NCBI GenBank assembly: GCA_017522515.1
Contig: JAFWZH010000029.1
Coordinates: 1-17,083 of the forward strand
Reading direction: 5' to 3'
Source of the DNA: Clostridia bacterium
GTDB lineage: Bacteria > Bacillota_A > Clostridia > UBA1212 > UBA1255
DNA length: 17,083 nucleotides
The translations under genes and the position numbers were made by a program. Of the stretch, positions 1-6,807 are shown piece after piece (position 1 is the stretch's first letter; the number at the start of each line of letters is the position of its first letter). The notes below the pieces were generated by a model. It was given only the letters and a program-made list of their open reading frames with translations, was not told where the DNA came from and ran no database searches.

Positions 1-1
1 A

Positions 2-112
2 CAATCTGCCAAACGAAGAGCAAGGGGATATAGAACTTTAGATAGTTACAAACAAATGATTTATTTGATAGCAAGTAAATTATCACTAGACTGTCCTCCT
101 TTATTTTCGTAA
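2..112 (+). CDS. C-terminal fragment of a probable transposase, cut by the window edge
   Basis: An open frame enters from the left edge and stops with TAA at 110-112, leaving about 36 residues. It contains AKRRARGYRTLDSYKQMIYL, a basic RARGY-type tail followed by an aromatic/hydrophobic helix. This resembles the C-termini of ISL3-like DDE transposases, which often end in a K-R-x-A-R-G-[YF]-R run. The catalytic part lies outside the window, so whether the gene is intact is unknown. AT-rich DNA just downstream, around 118-141, could hold the right end of an insertion element, but the partner end is not visible. The family call is by eye from a short tail; it could also be another DDE family. 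Confidence 0.45.
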   Translation, partial: QSAKRRARGYRTLDSYKQMIYLIASKLSLDCPPLFS

Positions 113-154
113 ACTTTTCACGGAAATAAAAAAAGAACCCGGTAAAAAAATCGG

Positions 155-183
155 TTGATTTTGTAGAGATTTTAGTTTATTAT
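155..183 (+). promoter_or_regulatory. Probable sigma-A promoter of the GH99-like gene
   Basis: TTGATT (155-160), a 17-base spacer and TATTAT (178-183) match the -35 and -10 elements at four and five of six positions. The start of transcription would fall near 190, giving a leader of about 60 bases. The promoter lies between the transposase fragment and the GH99-like gene. Confidence 0.5.
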
Positions 184-218
184 ATTTCTAACTTTATAAA
201 AATTATTGTAAAAAAAAG

Positions 219-238
219 CTTTAACAAGAAAGTTAAAG
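219..238 (+). promoter_or_regulatory. Leader hairpin touching the ribosome site of the GH99-like gene
   Basis: CTTTAAC (219-225) and GTTAAAG (232-238) are perfect complements separated by a six-base A-rich loop. The right arm includes the first bases of the Shine-Dalgarno run AAAGGAGGT (235-243). The hairpin is weak because it is AU-rich, and it leaves GGAGG itself mostly free, so an effect on translation is only possible. Confidence 0.3.
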
Positions 239-248
239 GAGGTCAAAA

Positions 249-2420
249 ATGAAAAAAATATTAGTTACACTTATTGTTTTTATTTTTGCGCTGCAGATTG
301 TAATGCCCATGACTGTTTTTGGCGCAAAAAGCTACATTCTCGAAACACCTGACTACGGAAATGTAAGAGACACCATGAGCGACACGTGGGTTGCGGTAGA
401 CGATTTGGGACGAGAAGTTTCCACAGGTGATGAGGTAAGGGACGTTCAAGAAGAAAAGCAAGTACTTATGTTTTACTATACATGGCACTTACCTAAACAC
501 GTACAAGGTATTTATAATATCGCCACAATATTAAAAAACGGTGAATCATCGGGAAAATATAACTGGGGTGGCTCTCCTGCATTCCATTATTGGGATGAAC
601 CGTATTTCGGATATTACAGGAGCGATGACCCATGGGTAATCAGAAAAGACATTCAGATGCTTTGTGATGCAGGAGTTGACGGCGTATTTTTTGATGCCGG
701 TAACGGATATTTATATCATGATGCATATAAGGTTTTCTTTGAAGAAAACATGAAGAGAAAACAAGATGGACAGAAGTATTTAAAGGCAACATGGATGATA
801 AAAGCAGGAGGACCTTTAAACAGCGTATCGAATGTTTTAAAAGAGCTTTACAATACTTATTATAAAACGGGAGAATATGACGATGCATTGTATACTATTG
901 ACGGTGAATTTTTAATGCTTTGTCCTACCTCTGCACCGAATTCCACAGAGTTAAAGAACGCTTTTGAAGTTCGAGATTGTTGGGCTTGGCAAAGTGGCGC
1001 AGGCAAATGGCCTTGGCTTGAAAACTCACCGCAAAAAGGCGGCTGGGCTCCCGGTAATACATCAAGCCAGAGAGAAATGGTTTCTGTAGCAGCAGCGCAG
1101 CATCCTACTTCAAATATGGGAAAGAGCTATTCTAACGGAAGACAACCGGCGGCATCAAAACAGCAACCTGAAAAGGGAATTTATTTTACGGAACAATGGA
1201 CGCGCGCTTTGCAGCTTGATCCGCAATTTGTATTGGTTACACAGTGGAACGAGTGGATGGCACAAAGATTTTTGTCTAATGGCTCAGATAACTTTTTAGG
1301 CAAGAGACTGCCCTCCGGAGAGACATATTTCGTAGATGCGTACAGTGCTGAATATTCACGAGACATTGCACCTATGAAGGGTGGCTACGGAGATAACTAC
1401 TACTACTTGCTTACAGATTATATAAGACAATTTAAAGGAGCAAGAGAGATTCCCGTTACCACAAAGACACAGACAGTTAATGTCAATGATTTTTCTACGA
1501 TAAGAAATTCCGGCAACATATACTATGATGACTTATACGATACTATGCACAGAGACCATCCCGGCTCGACATCTTCGAAGAAGTATTATTATAAGGACGA
1601 TTCCGGCAGAAATGACTTTGAAGAAGTAAGAGTTGCATCTGACGCAAATAACATTTATTTCTACGTTAGAACAGTAGAAAATATTACGTCGCCGGAGGGA
1701 ACAAACTGGATGAATTTGATGCTTAATATTGATGCAAATTACAAAACGGGCTGGCATGGTTATGACTATTTGGTTAATCGTGTAAGAGTTGGTAACAAAG
1801 CGACTATAGAGCGTTTCGACGCTTCGGGAAAGTATGAATTGGAATACGTTGCTGATGCAGATATTTCATACAGCGGCAAGGAAATGGTAATCGGTATTTC
1901 CAGAAGTTCAATAAGAATTCCGGGCAATAGCTTTACTGTTGACTTTAAGTTTGCAGATAATATTCCGGAGGAGGACGACATAATGCTCTTTATCGACAAA
2001 GGCGATGTTGCTCCGAACAACAGATTTAATTATAGGTATATTTTCGGCAGTAAAACAATAAATGTTGTTCCCGATACGGCAACGGCAAGACCTGCGCTTA
2101 AAACACCTACTGCTGCTCCGACTACAGCAAAACCAAGTGCAACAACTGTTTCGCCCACAATCAATGTTACGCAGACAGCAGCACCTACAAGTGCTACTCC
2201 TGAAGCAACGGAAACAGCTGTTGCCACAACAGAGCCAATGGAAACGGATGAAACTACATCTCCTACAACAACTGCTTCTGCTGCAAAACCTAAAGAAAAA
2301 GACAATAAAAACGATAATACATTAGTTATAATTGTCGTTGTTATTTGTGCAGTGGTGATTGCTGCAGCGATTACAACTTTGGTGTTGGTGCTAAAAAAGA
2401 AGCCTTCTGATAATGCATAA
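249..2420 (+). CDS. Exported, membrane-anchored GH99/GH71-like glycosidase with a CBM9/DOMON-like domain
   Basis: This 723-residue protein is probably a cell-surface glycan-acting enzyme. An N-terminal signal peptide (about 1-26) precedes a region at about 70-400 with features of the GH71/GH99/WbsX-like barrel group: FYYTWHLP near 75, a conserved-looking RKDIQMLCDAGVDGVFFD stretch (132-149), and TQWNEW (331-336) resembling the WNEW motif of that group. Residues about 420-600 look like a beta-sandwich sugar-binding module (CBM9/DOMON type), with the element EEVRVASDANNIYFYV. A Thr/Pro/Ala-rich spacer (about 608-685) leads to one transmembrane helix (691-715) and a KKK tail, so the protein is anchored with its bulk outside. 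The start has a strong AAAGGAGG six bases upstream. Substrate is unknown; candidates for the acids are the aspartates in 134-149 and the Glu in WNEW. The fold group is a by-eye call. Confidence 0.7.
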   Translation: MKKILVTLIVFIFALQIVMPMTVFGAKSYILETPDYGNVRDTMSDTWVAVDDLGREVSTGDEVRDVQEEKQVLMFYYTWHLPKHVQGIYNIATILKNGESSGKYNWGGSPAFHYWDEPYFGYYRSDDPWVIRKDIQMLCDAGVDGVFFDAGNGYLYHDAYKVFFEENMKRKQDGQKYLKATWMIKAGGPLNSVSNVLKELYNTYYKTGEYDDALYTIDGEFLMLCPTSAPNSTELKNAFEVRDCWAWQSGAGKWPWLENSPQKGGWAPGNTSSQREMVSVAAAQHPTSNMGKSYSNGRQPAASKQQPEKGIYFTEQWTRALQLDPQFVLVTQWNEWMAQRFLSNGSDNFLGKRLPSGETYFVDAYSAEYSRDIAPMKGGYGDNYYYLLTDYIRQFKGAREIPVTTKTQTVNVNDFSTIRNSGNIYYDDLYDTMHRDHPGSTSSKKYYYKDDSGRNDFEEVRVASDANNIYFYVRTVENITSPEGTNWMNLMLNIDANYKTGWHGYDYLVNRVRVGNKATIERFDASGKYELEYVADADISYSGKEMVIGISRSSIRIPGNSFTVDFKFADNIPEEDDIMLFIDKGDVAPNNRFNYRYIFGSKTINVVPDTATARPALKTPTAAPTTAKPSATTVSPTINVTQTAAPTSATPEATETAVATTEPMETDETTSPTTTASAAKPKEKDNKNDNTLVIIVVVICAVVIAAAITTLVLVLKKKPSDNA

Positions 2421-2435
2421 TGTGGCATTAGAGGC

Positions 2436-2464
2436 TTGACAAGCACAAATCGGTATGATAGAGT
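2436..2464 (+). promoter_or_regulatory. Probable promoter of the SCIFF precursor gene
   Basis: A perfect TTGACA (2436-2441) is followed by a 17-base spacer and TAGAGT (2459-2464). The -10 hexamer is weak, but TGA directly before it (2456-2458) makes it an extended -10. The promoter lies between the GH99-like gene and the precursor, so the SCIFF locus probably has its own transcript beginning near 2471. Confidence 0.55.
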
Positions 2465-2503
2465 TTACATGTTAAAAACGATTAAGATTTGGAGGTTAGA
2501 CCA

Positions 2504-2653
2504 ATGAGCAGAATAAAAACTATTGAAACAAAGAACGTTGCTAACACAGCAAAAAAAGGCGGATGCGGTGAGTGCCAGACATCTTGTCAGTCAGCTTGCA
2601 AGACATCATGCGGTGTTGCAAATCAGAAATGCGAGAATAAGAATAACAAATAA
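2504..2653 (+). CDS. scfA: SCIFF ribosomal peptide precursor (six cysteines in about 45 residues)
   Basis: This 49-codon gene is preceded by GGAGG (2491-2495), eight bases before ATG. The protein has a charged leader ending KKGG, then six cysteines at 21, 24, 28, 32, 36 and 43 in the block CGECQTSCQSACKTSC, followed by GVANQKCEN and a polar tail. That spacing is the signature of SCIFF peptides, which a radical-SAM enzyme modifies with thioether bonds; they are now grouped with the ranthipeptides. The maturase gene follows 111 bases later. The residue after Cys36 is Gly37; from memory, characterised relatives have the cross-linked Thr there, which would leave Thr34 or another residue as acceptor. 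No dedicated exporter or leader peptidase is visible beside it. Identity is very secure; the mature structure is not known. Confidence 0.95.
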   Translation: MSRIKTIETKNVANTAKKGGCGECQTSCQSACKTSCGVANQKCENKNNK

Positions 2654-2696
2654 TTTTATTCGGTATTAAGTAATAGGGGCTGTTAAAAGGCCTAAA

Positions 2697-2744
2697 AAAG
2701 CTCCGAGACTCAAATTCACATGAATCTCGGAGCTTTACATTTTT
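2697..2744 (+). terminator. Terminator-like hairpin between SCIFF precursor and maturase (attenuator)
   Basis: AAAGCTCCGAGA (2697-2708) and TCTCGGAGCTTT (2725-2736) form a perfect 12-bp stem, followed by ACATTTTT. The T-run is interrupted, so termination may be partial. That would fit a high precursor-to-maturase ratio from one promoter. The stem could also protect the 3' end of the precursor message. Confidence 0.75.
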
Positions 2745-2756
2745 AGAAATCCGAGG
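2725..2756 (+). promoter_or_regulatory. Alternative hairpin that would hide the maturase ribosome site
   Basis: The right arm of the terminator stem can pair instead with the maturase Shine-Dalgarno region. UCUCGGA (2725-2731) is complementary to UCCGAGG (2750-2756): six Watson-Crick pairs and one G-U. GAGG (2753-2756) is the likely ribosome site, eight bases before ATG at 2765. The two hairpins share bases 2725-2731 and cannot coexist. The pairing is visible; a regulatory role is inferred. Confidence 0.4.
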
Positions 2757-2764
2757 GACGGTTA

Positions 2765-4141
2765 ATGGTACATCAATATAAGTTAAATGGATATAACATA
2801 GTGCTCGACACTTGCAGCGGCTCTGTTCATGCAGTAGACGAAGTGGCGTACGATATAATAGAAATGTATAAAGGGCATTCCGAAGAAGAAATACTGTCAA
2901 AAATACTGCAAAAGTATGCGTCTTGGCCGGAAGTTACGGCAGACGAGGTAAAAGAATGTCTTGAGGATATACGTTCTCTTGAAGAAAGCGGCAAGCTGTT
3001 TACTGAGGACGAATTTGAAAACCTTGCTATAGACTATAAAAACAACAGTAATGTGGTTAAAGCTCTTTGTCTGCATGTCGCCCACACTTGTAATTTGAGC
3101 TGTTCTTATTGTTTTGCAAGTCAAGGTAAGTATCACGGAGACAGAGCTCTTATGAGCTTTGAAACAGGCAAGCAGGCCTTTGACTTTTTAATTGCCAATT
3201 CAGGAACACGTAAAAATCTCGAAGTAGACTTTTTCGGCGGTGAGCCGCTTATGAATTGGGATGTTGTTAAAAAGCTTGTGGAATATGCCAGAAGTGTGGA
3301 GAAACAACACAATAAGAATTTCAGATTTACCCTTACTACAAACGGCGTTTTAATTGATGATGATGTTATTGATTTTGCCAACAAAGAAATGAGCAATGTT
3401 GTACTGAGTTTGGACGGCAGAAAAGAAGTTAATGACCATTTCCGTACAGATCATGCAGGCAGAGGCAGTTACGATTTGATTGTCCCTAAATTTAAGCGTC
3501 TTGTTGAAAAGCGCGGCGGCAAGGATTACTACATGCGAGGTACTTTTACCCATAATAATGTGGATTTTACGAATGATATTTTCCACATGGCAGACCTTGG
3601 CTTTAAAGAGCTTAGTATGGAGCCTGTTGTTTGTCCGCCCGGCGATCCCTATGCACTTACAGAGGAGGATTTGCCAAAGCTCAAAGAACAATATGAAATT
3701 TTAGCCAAAGAAATGATTAAACGTAAAAAGACGGGCGATGGTTTCACTTTTTACCATTATATGATAGATTTGACAAACGGACCATGTATTTACAAGAGAA
3801 TCACCGGTTGCGGTTCCGGTACGGAATACATGGCTGTTACTCCTTGGGGAGAGCTTTATCCTTGTCACCAATTTGTGGGAGATCCTAAATACAGTCTTGG
3901 TAATGTATGGACAGGCGTCACGAGAAAAGAAGTGCAGGATGAATTCCGTTCTTGCAATGCTTATGCAAGGAAAGAATGCAGAGATTGTTGGGCAAAGCTT
4001 TATTGTTCGGGAGGCTGTGCAGCTAATTCTTACCATGCAACAGGCAGTATAAACGGTGTTTATGAATACGGTTGTGAGCTTTTCAAAAAGCGAATTGAAT
4101 GTGCTGTAATGATAAAAGTTGCCGAGGCAGAGGAAGAATAA
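2765..4141 (+). CDS. scfB: SCIFF maturase, radical-SAM/SPASM thioether-forming enzyme
   Basis: This 458-residue enzyme probably installs cysteine thioether cross-links on the SCIFF precursor encoded just upstream. Residues 1-90 look like a PqqD/RRE-type winged-helix domain that binds the leader peptide (LDTCSGSVHAVDEVAYDII). The radical-SAM cluster motif is CNLSCSYC with Cys109, Cys113 and Cys116. FFGGEPLMNW follows, as usual for the SAM-binding strand. The C-terminal SPASM/Twitch region holds Cys349, 367, 405, 408, 414, 418 and 437, including CRDCWAKLYCSGGC, enough to ligate two auxiliary [4Fe-4S] clusters as in characterised CteB. Length fits the family. The start is preceded by GAGGG. The end lies one base before the next gene, whose ribosome site sits inside this gene. 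Function by homology is secure. Confidence 0.95.
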   Translation: MVHQYKLNGYNIVLDTCSGSVHAVDEVAYDIIEMYKGHSEEEILSKILQKYASWPEVTADEVKECLEDIRSLEESGKLFTEDEFENLAIDYKNNSNVVKALCLHVAHTCNLSCSYCFASQGKYHGDRALMSFETGKQAFDFLIANSGTRKNLEVDFFGGEPLMNWDVVKKLVEYARSVEKQHNKNFRFTLTTNGVLIDDDVIDFANKEMSNVVLSLDGRKEVNDHFRTDHAGRGSYDLIVPKFKRLVEKRGGKDYYMRGTFTHNNVDFTNDIFHMADLGFKELSMEPVVCPPGDPYALTEEDLPKLKEQYEILAKEMIKRKKTGDGFTFYHYMIDLTNGPCIYKRITGCGSGTEYMAVTPWGELYPCHQFVGDPKYSLGNVWTGVTRKEVQDEFRSCNAYARKECRDCWAKLYCSGGCAANSYHATGSINGVYEYGCELFKKRIECAVMIKVAEAEEE

Positions 4142-4142
4142 A

Positions 4143-5501
4143 ATGAAAACCCCGATTTATAATTTTGTTCAAAAATACGCAGACAGCAACTTTTCGCGTT
4201 TTCATATGCCCGGTCATAAAGGCACGGATTTTACAGGTTGCGAGCAATATGACATAACAGAAATAAACGGTGCCGATGTACTTTATATGTCAGAAGGCAT
4301 TATTAAAGAGAGCGAAGACAATGCAGCTTCGCTTTTTTGCACTGCAAAGACATTTTATTCTACAGAAGGTTCCAGCCATGCCATAAGAGCCATGTTGGGT
4401 GCTGTGGCAACTTTAAAAAAGGGCAAAAGACCGCTTGTTTTAGCTTCGCGAAATGTACACAAAGCTTTTATTTATGCTTGTGCTGTGCTTGATATTGATG
4501 TGGAGTGGATATATCCACGAGATTTCACTCATTTATGCAGTTGCGAAATTTTGACCGCAGATGTAGAAAAGGCTTTGACTGATTGCAAGCAAAAACCTGA
4601 TGCGATTTACATCACGTCACCTGATTATTTGGGGAATATCGCCGATATTGCAACAATCGGCAACGTATGTGATGCGCACAATATACTTTTGCTGGTTGAC
4701 AACGCCCACGGTGCATACTTGCACTTTTTGCCGGATGTTTATTCTACGGAAAAGGGGCACCCTATTCAACTTGGAGCGCATATTTGTTGTGATTCGGCAC
4801 ATAAAACCCTGCCTGTTTTAACAGGTGGTGCGTATTTGCATTTTTCTGCAAAGTGTCCGGCAGAATATATTGATGCTGCGCAAAAAATGCTTCGCGTTTT
4901 TGCAACAACGAGCCCATCGTATCTTGTGTTGCAATCACTTGATTGGTGCAACGGATATTTAGCTGATGACTATAGAGAAAACTTAGCTCGGACGGTAAAA
5001 AGAGTTTTGGCAGTTAAGGAAAAAATTGCTTCTTTTGGCTATGTGGTAGAAGAAACAGAGCCATTAAAAATTGTAGTAAATATAAAAGCTGCCGGATATC
5101 GCGGAGAAAAATTCATGAAAGAATTGAAGAAGCATAAAATTGTACCGGAAATGTGCGATGATGATTTTGCGGTATTTATGGCAAGTACAGAGAATACAAT
5201 TACAGACTTTAAGCGATTAGAAGAAGCTTTTGCAAATATTCCGTTGAAAAAGCCCTTTAAGGAAACATTGCCGGAAGTAAAAATACAACGCCATGAGCAA
5301 AAAGTTTCAATCAGAGAAGCAGTCTTTGCACTGCACGAAACGGTAGCGGCAGAGGATTCCGTAGGGAAAATTTGCGGTGCGCCCACAGTTTCATGCCCGC
5401 CCGCAGTGCCTGTAGTGATAAGCGGTGAAATTATCACAGAGCAAGATGTGGAAATTATGAAAAAATATGGAATAGCTACTGTCGATGTGGTAAAAATTTA
5501 A
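4143..5501 (+). CDS. Orn/Lys/Arg decarboxylase-like PLP enzyme
   Basis: A 452-residue fold-type I PLP enzyme of the basic amino-acid decarboxylase family, which makes amines such as cadaverine, putrescine or agmatine. Visible family marks are HMPGHKG near 21-27, a STEGSSHAIRA stretch, DNAHGA with Asp186 (PLP pyridine N) and His189, and SAHKTLPVLTGGA with the Schiff-base Lys221. The end carries the shorter C-terminal domain of the small clostridial/YaaO-like forms rather than the 700-residue enterobacterial enzymes. An upstream in-frame ATG at 4119 exists, but it lies inside scfB. ATG 4143 has AGAGGAAG about eight bases upstream and leaves one base between the genes, pointing to translational coupling with scfB. 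Which amino acid is used cannot be read from the sequence. Confidence 0.9.
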   Translation: MKTPIYNFVQKYADSNFSRFHMPGHKGTDFTGCEQYDITEINGADVLYMSEGIIKESEDNAASLFCTAKTFYSTEGSSHAIRAMLGAVATLKKGKRPLVLASRNVHKAFIYACAVLDIDVEWIYPRDFTHLCSCEILTADVEKALTDCKQKPDAIYITSPDYLGNIADIATIGNVCDAHNILLLVDNAHGAYLHFLPDVYSTEKGHPIQLGAHICCDSAHKTLPVLTGGAYLHFSAKCPAEYIDAAQKMLRVFATTSPSYLVLQSLDWCNGYLADDYRENLARTVKRVLAVKEKIASFGYVVEETEPLKIVVNIKAAGYRGEKFMKELKKHKIVPEMCDDDFAVFMASTENTITDFKRLEEAFANIPLKKPFKETLPEVKIQRHEQKVSIREAVFALHETVAAEDSVGKICGAPTVSCPPAVPVVISGEIITEQDVEIMKKYGIATVDVVKI

Positions 5502-5515
5502 ATTGTGTACAATTT
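5500..5515. repeat. 16-base perfect palindrome between the decarboxylase and phosphoesterase genes
   Basis: AAATTGT (5500-5506), the spacer GT, and ACAATTT (5509-5515) form a perfect inverted repeat. It overlaps the decarboxylase stop codon and ends six bases before the ribosome site of the next gene. The spacer is too short for an RNA loop unless inner pairs open, so a protein-binding operator is more likely than a hairpin. It may also be chance in AT-rich DNA. Confidence 0.3.
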
Positions 5516-5535
5516 TATAAAAAAGGAGATAACAA

Positions 5536-6699
5536 ATGCCGTTTTTGTTAGTGTTTTTTGTTTTTGCCGTTTTAGCAGGAATAAGCTATTATTTAGCAAG
5601 CAGATTTTATCAGGGATTTGCTTGCTTTTTTCCGAATATGCGTTTTTGGCCTATACTTACAGTGCTTTTGTTGTTGGCTGTAATAATGACGTTGGGTTTT
5701 GGCCGTTCTATGATACCTTTTCCTGATGGAATAAAGCACGCTTTAGGACTGATCAGCGCATATTATATGGGCATTTTTATATATCTTTTGATCTTTGTTG
5801 TATTAGCAGATGTAATAATGTTGGTGCCGCGAATAATGAAGCTTTCTTTTACTGATTACAGATATTTTAAAGGAATTTTATCTGTGACGGTTTTAATTTT
5901 AACGGGTATAACATGTGTATATGGCTTTATAAATGCACGCCAAATTAACCATGTTTCTTATGAAATACAATTAGAAAACAAAAATGATATTTCGGATTTG
6001 AATTTAGTAATGATAAGTGACTTGCATTTGGGTGCTGTTGGTTCCGAGGGACGCTTGGAGAAAATTGTTAATGAAATTAACTCAATGAATCCTGATGTGG
6101 TATGTATTGCGGGCGATTTTTTTGACACAGACTACGCGTCTATAAAGAATCCTGAGGCAGCTATGGAAATATTGCGCGGTATTCGTTCAACTTTTGGCAC
6201 CTATGCTTGTTTTGGCAATCACGATGCGGGCAGTACAAATAAACAAATGGTTTCTTTTATGGAAAAAGCAAATATACGTTTACTGAGGGATGAATATGAA
6301 ATTATTGATAATCGGCTTGTATTAGTGGGAAGGTTAGATGGCTCACCTATAGGCGGTTACGGAGGAGACGAACGTAAAGAACTTTCTGAATTCTTTAAGA
6401 TAGAAGATAAAAAATTGCCGGTTGTGGTGCTTGACCATAATCCGGGAAATATTCACACATACAGGGGCGATGTTGATTTGGTTTTGTGTGGCCATACGCA
6501 TAAGGGACAGCTTTTTCCGGCAAATTTAATTACGGACATTCTGTATACTGTCGATTACGGTTATTATCGAAAAAATACACAAAGTCCTCATGCGATTGTG
6601 ACTTCCGGCGTTGGCTATTGGGGAATGCCTATGCGCGTGGGAACTGACAGCGAAATAGTTAATGTTAAATTTGTTGACAGTAAGAGTGTTGCGGGATAA
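5536..6699 (+). CDS. Membrane-anchored metallophosphoesterase (YaeI/YkuE-like)
   Basis: This 387-residue protein has a hydrophobic N-terminus with about four membrane helices (roughly 2-22, 38-55, 74-98 and 113-133), then a calcineurin-like phosphoesterase domain. The dimetal ligands are in order: DLHL (Asp162, His164), GDFFD (Asp194), GNHD (Asn228, His229), DHNP (His301) and GHTH (His320, His322). All are present, so it should be active. Relatives such as YkuE and YaeI are implicated in envelope lipid or wall-lipid turnover, so a role at the membrane is plausible but the substrate is unknown. AAGGAGA lies eight bases before ATG. It follows the decarboxylase by 34 bases in the same direction and may be cotranscribed. 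Confidence 0.85.
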   Translation: MPFLLVFFVFAVLAGISYYLASRFYQGFACFFPNMRFWPILTVLLLLAVIMTLGFGRSMIPFPDGIKHALGLISAYYMGIFIYLLIFVVLADVIMLVPRIMKLSFTDYRYFKGILSVTVLILTGITCVYGFINARQINHVSYEIQLENKNDISDLNLVMISDLHLGAVGSEGRLEKIVNEINSMNPDVVCIAGDFFDTDYASIKNPEAAMEILRGIRSTFGTYACFGNHDAGSTNKQMVSFMEKANIRLLRDEYEIIDNRLVLVGRLDGSPIGGYGGDERKELSEFFKIEDKKLPVVVLDHNPGNIHTYRGDVDLVLCGHTHKGQLFPANLITDILYTVDYGYYRKNTQSPHAIVTSGVGYWGMPMRVGTDSEIVNVKFVDSKSVAG

Positions 6700-6706
6700 G
6701 TTTTAC

Positions 6707-6735
6707 TTGACTAAAGGGTGTTAAAATATTATTAT
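6707..6735 (+). promoter_or_regulatory. Sigma-A promoter of ileS
   Basis: TTGACT (6707-6712), a 17-base spacer and TATTAT (6730-6735) match five of six at each element. Transcription would start near 6742, giving a leader of about 66 bases. That is too short for a T-box, and no T-box AGGGUGG-type element is visible. Confidence 0.7.
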
Positions 6736-6807
6736 GAAAGTTGCGGCAGTGTTTCTTTTAAAAAGCGTTTGAGAGCACTACAGTAATTTAGAAAATGGTG
6801 AAAATTT

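Noticed and set aside
2411..2430. TAATGC/GCATTA inverted repeat at the end of the GH99-like gene as a terminator
   Set aside because: The stem is only six mostly A-T pairs, begins inside the coding region, and has no T-run after it.
2030..2446. A 138-codon minus-strand frame opposite the end of the GH99-like gene, hydrophobic and Val/Ala-rich
   Set aside because: It is the antisense image of the Thr/Ala/Pro linker and transmembrane helix; no ribosome site or promoter of its own and no recognisable domain.
4119..4142. An earlier in-frame ATG adding eight residues to the decarboxylase
   Set aside because: It would overlap scfB by 23 bases and lacks a well-placed ribosome site, while ATG 4143 has one.
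6700..6807. A T-box riboswitch before ileS
   Set aside because: The leader after the likely promoter is about 66 bases and contains no T-box core or antiterminator stem.
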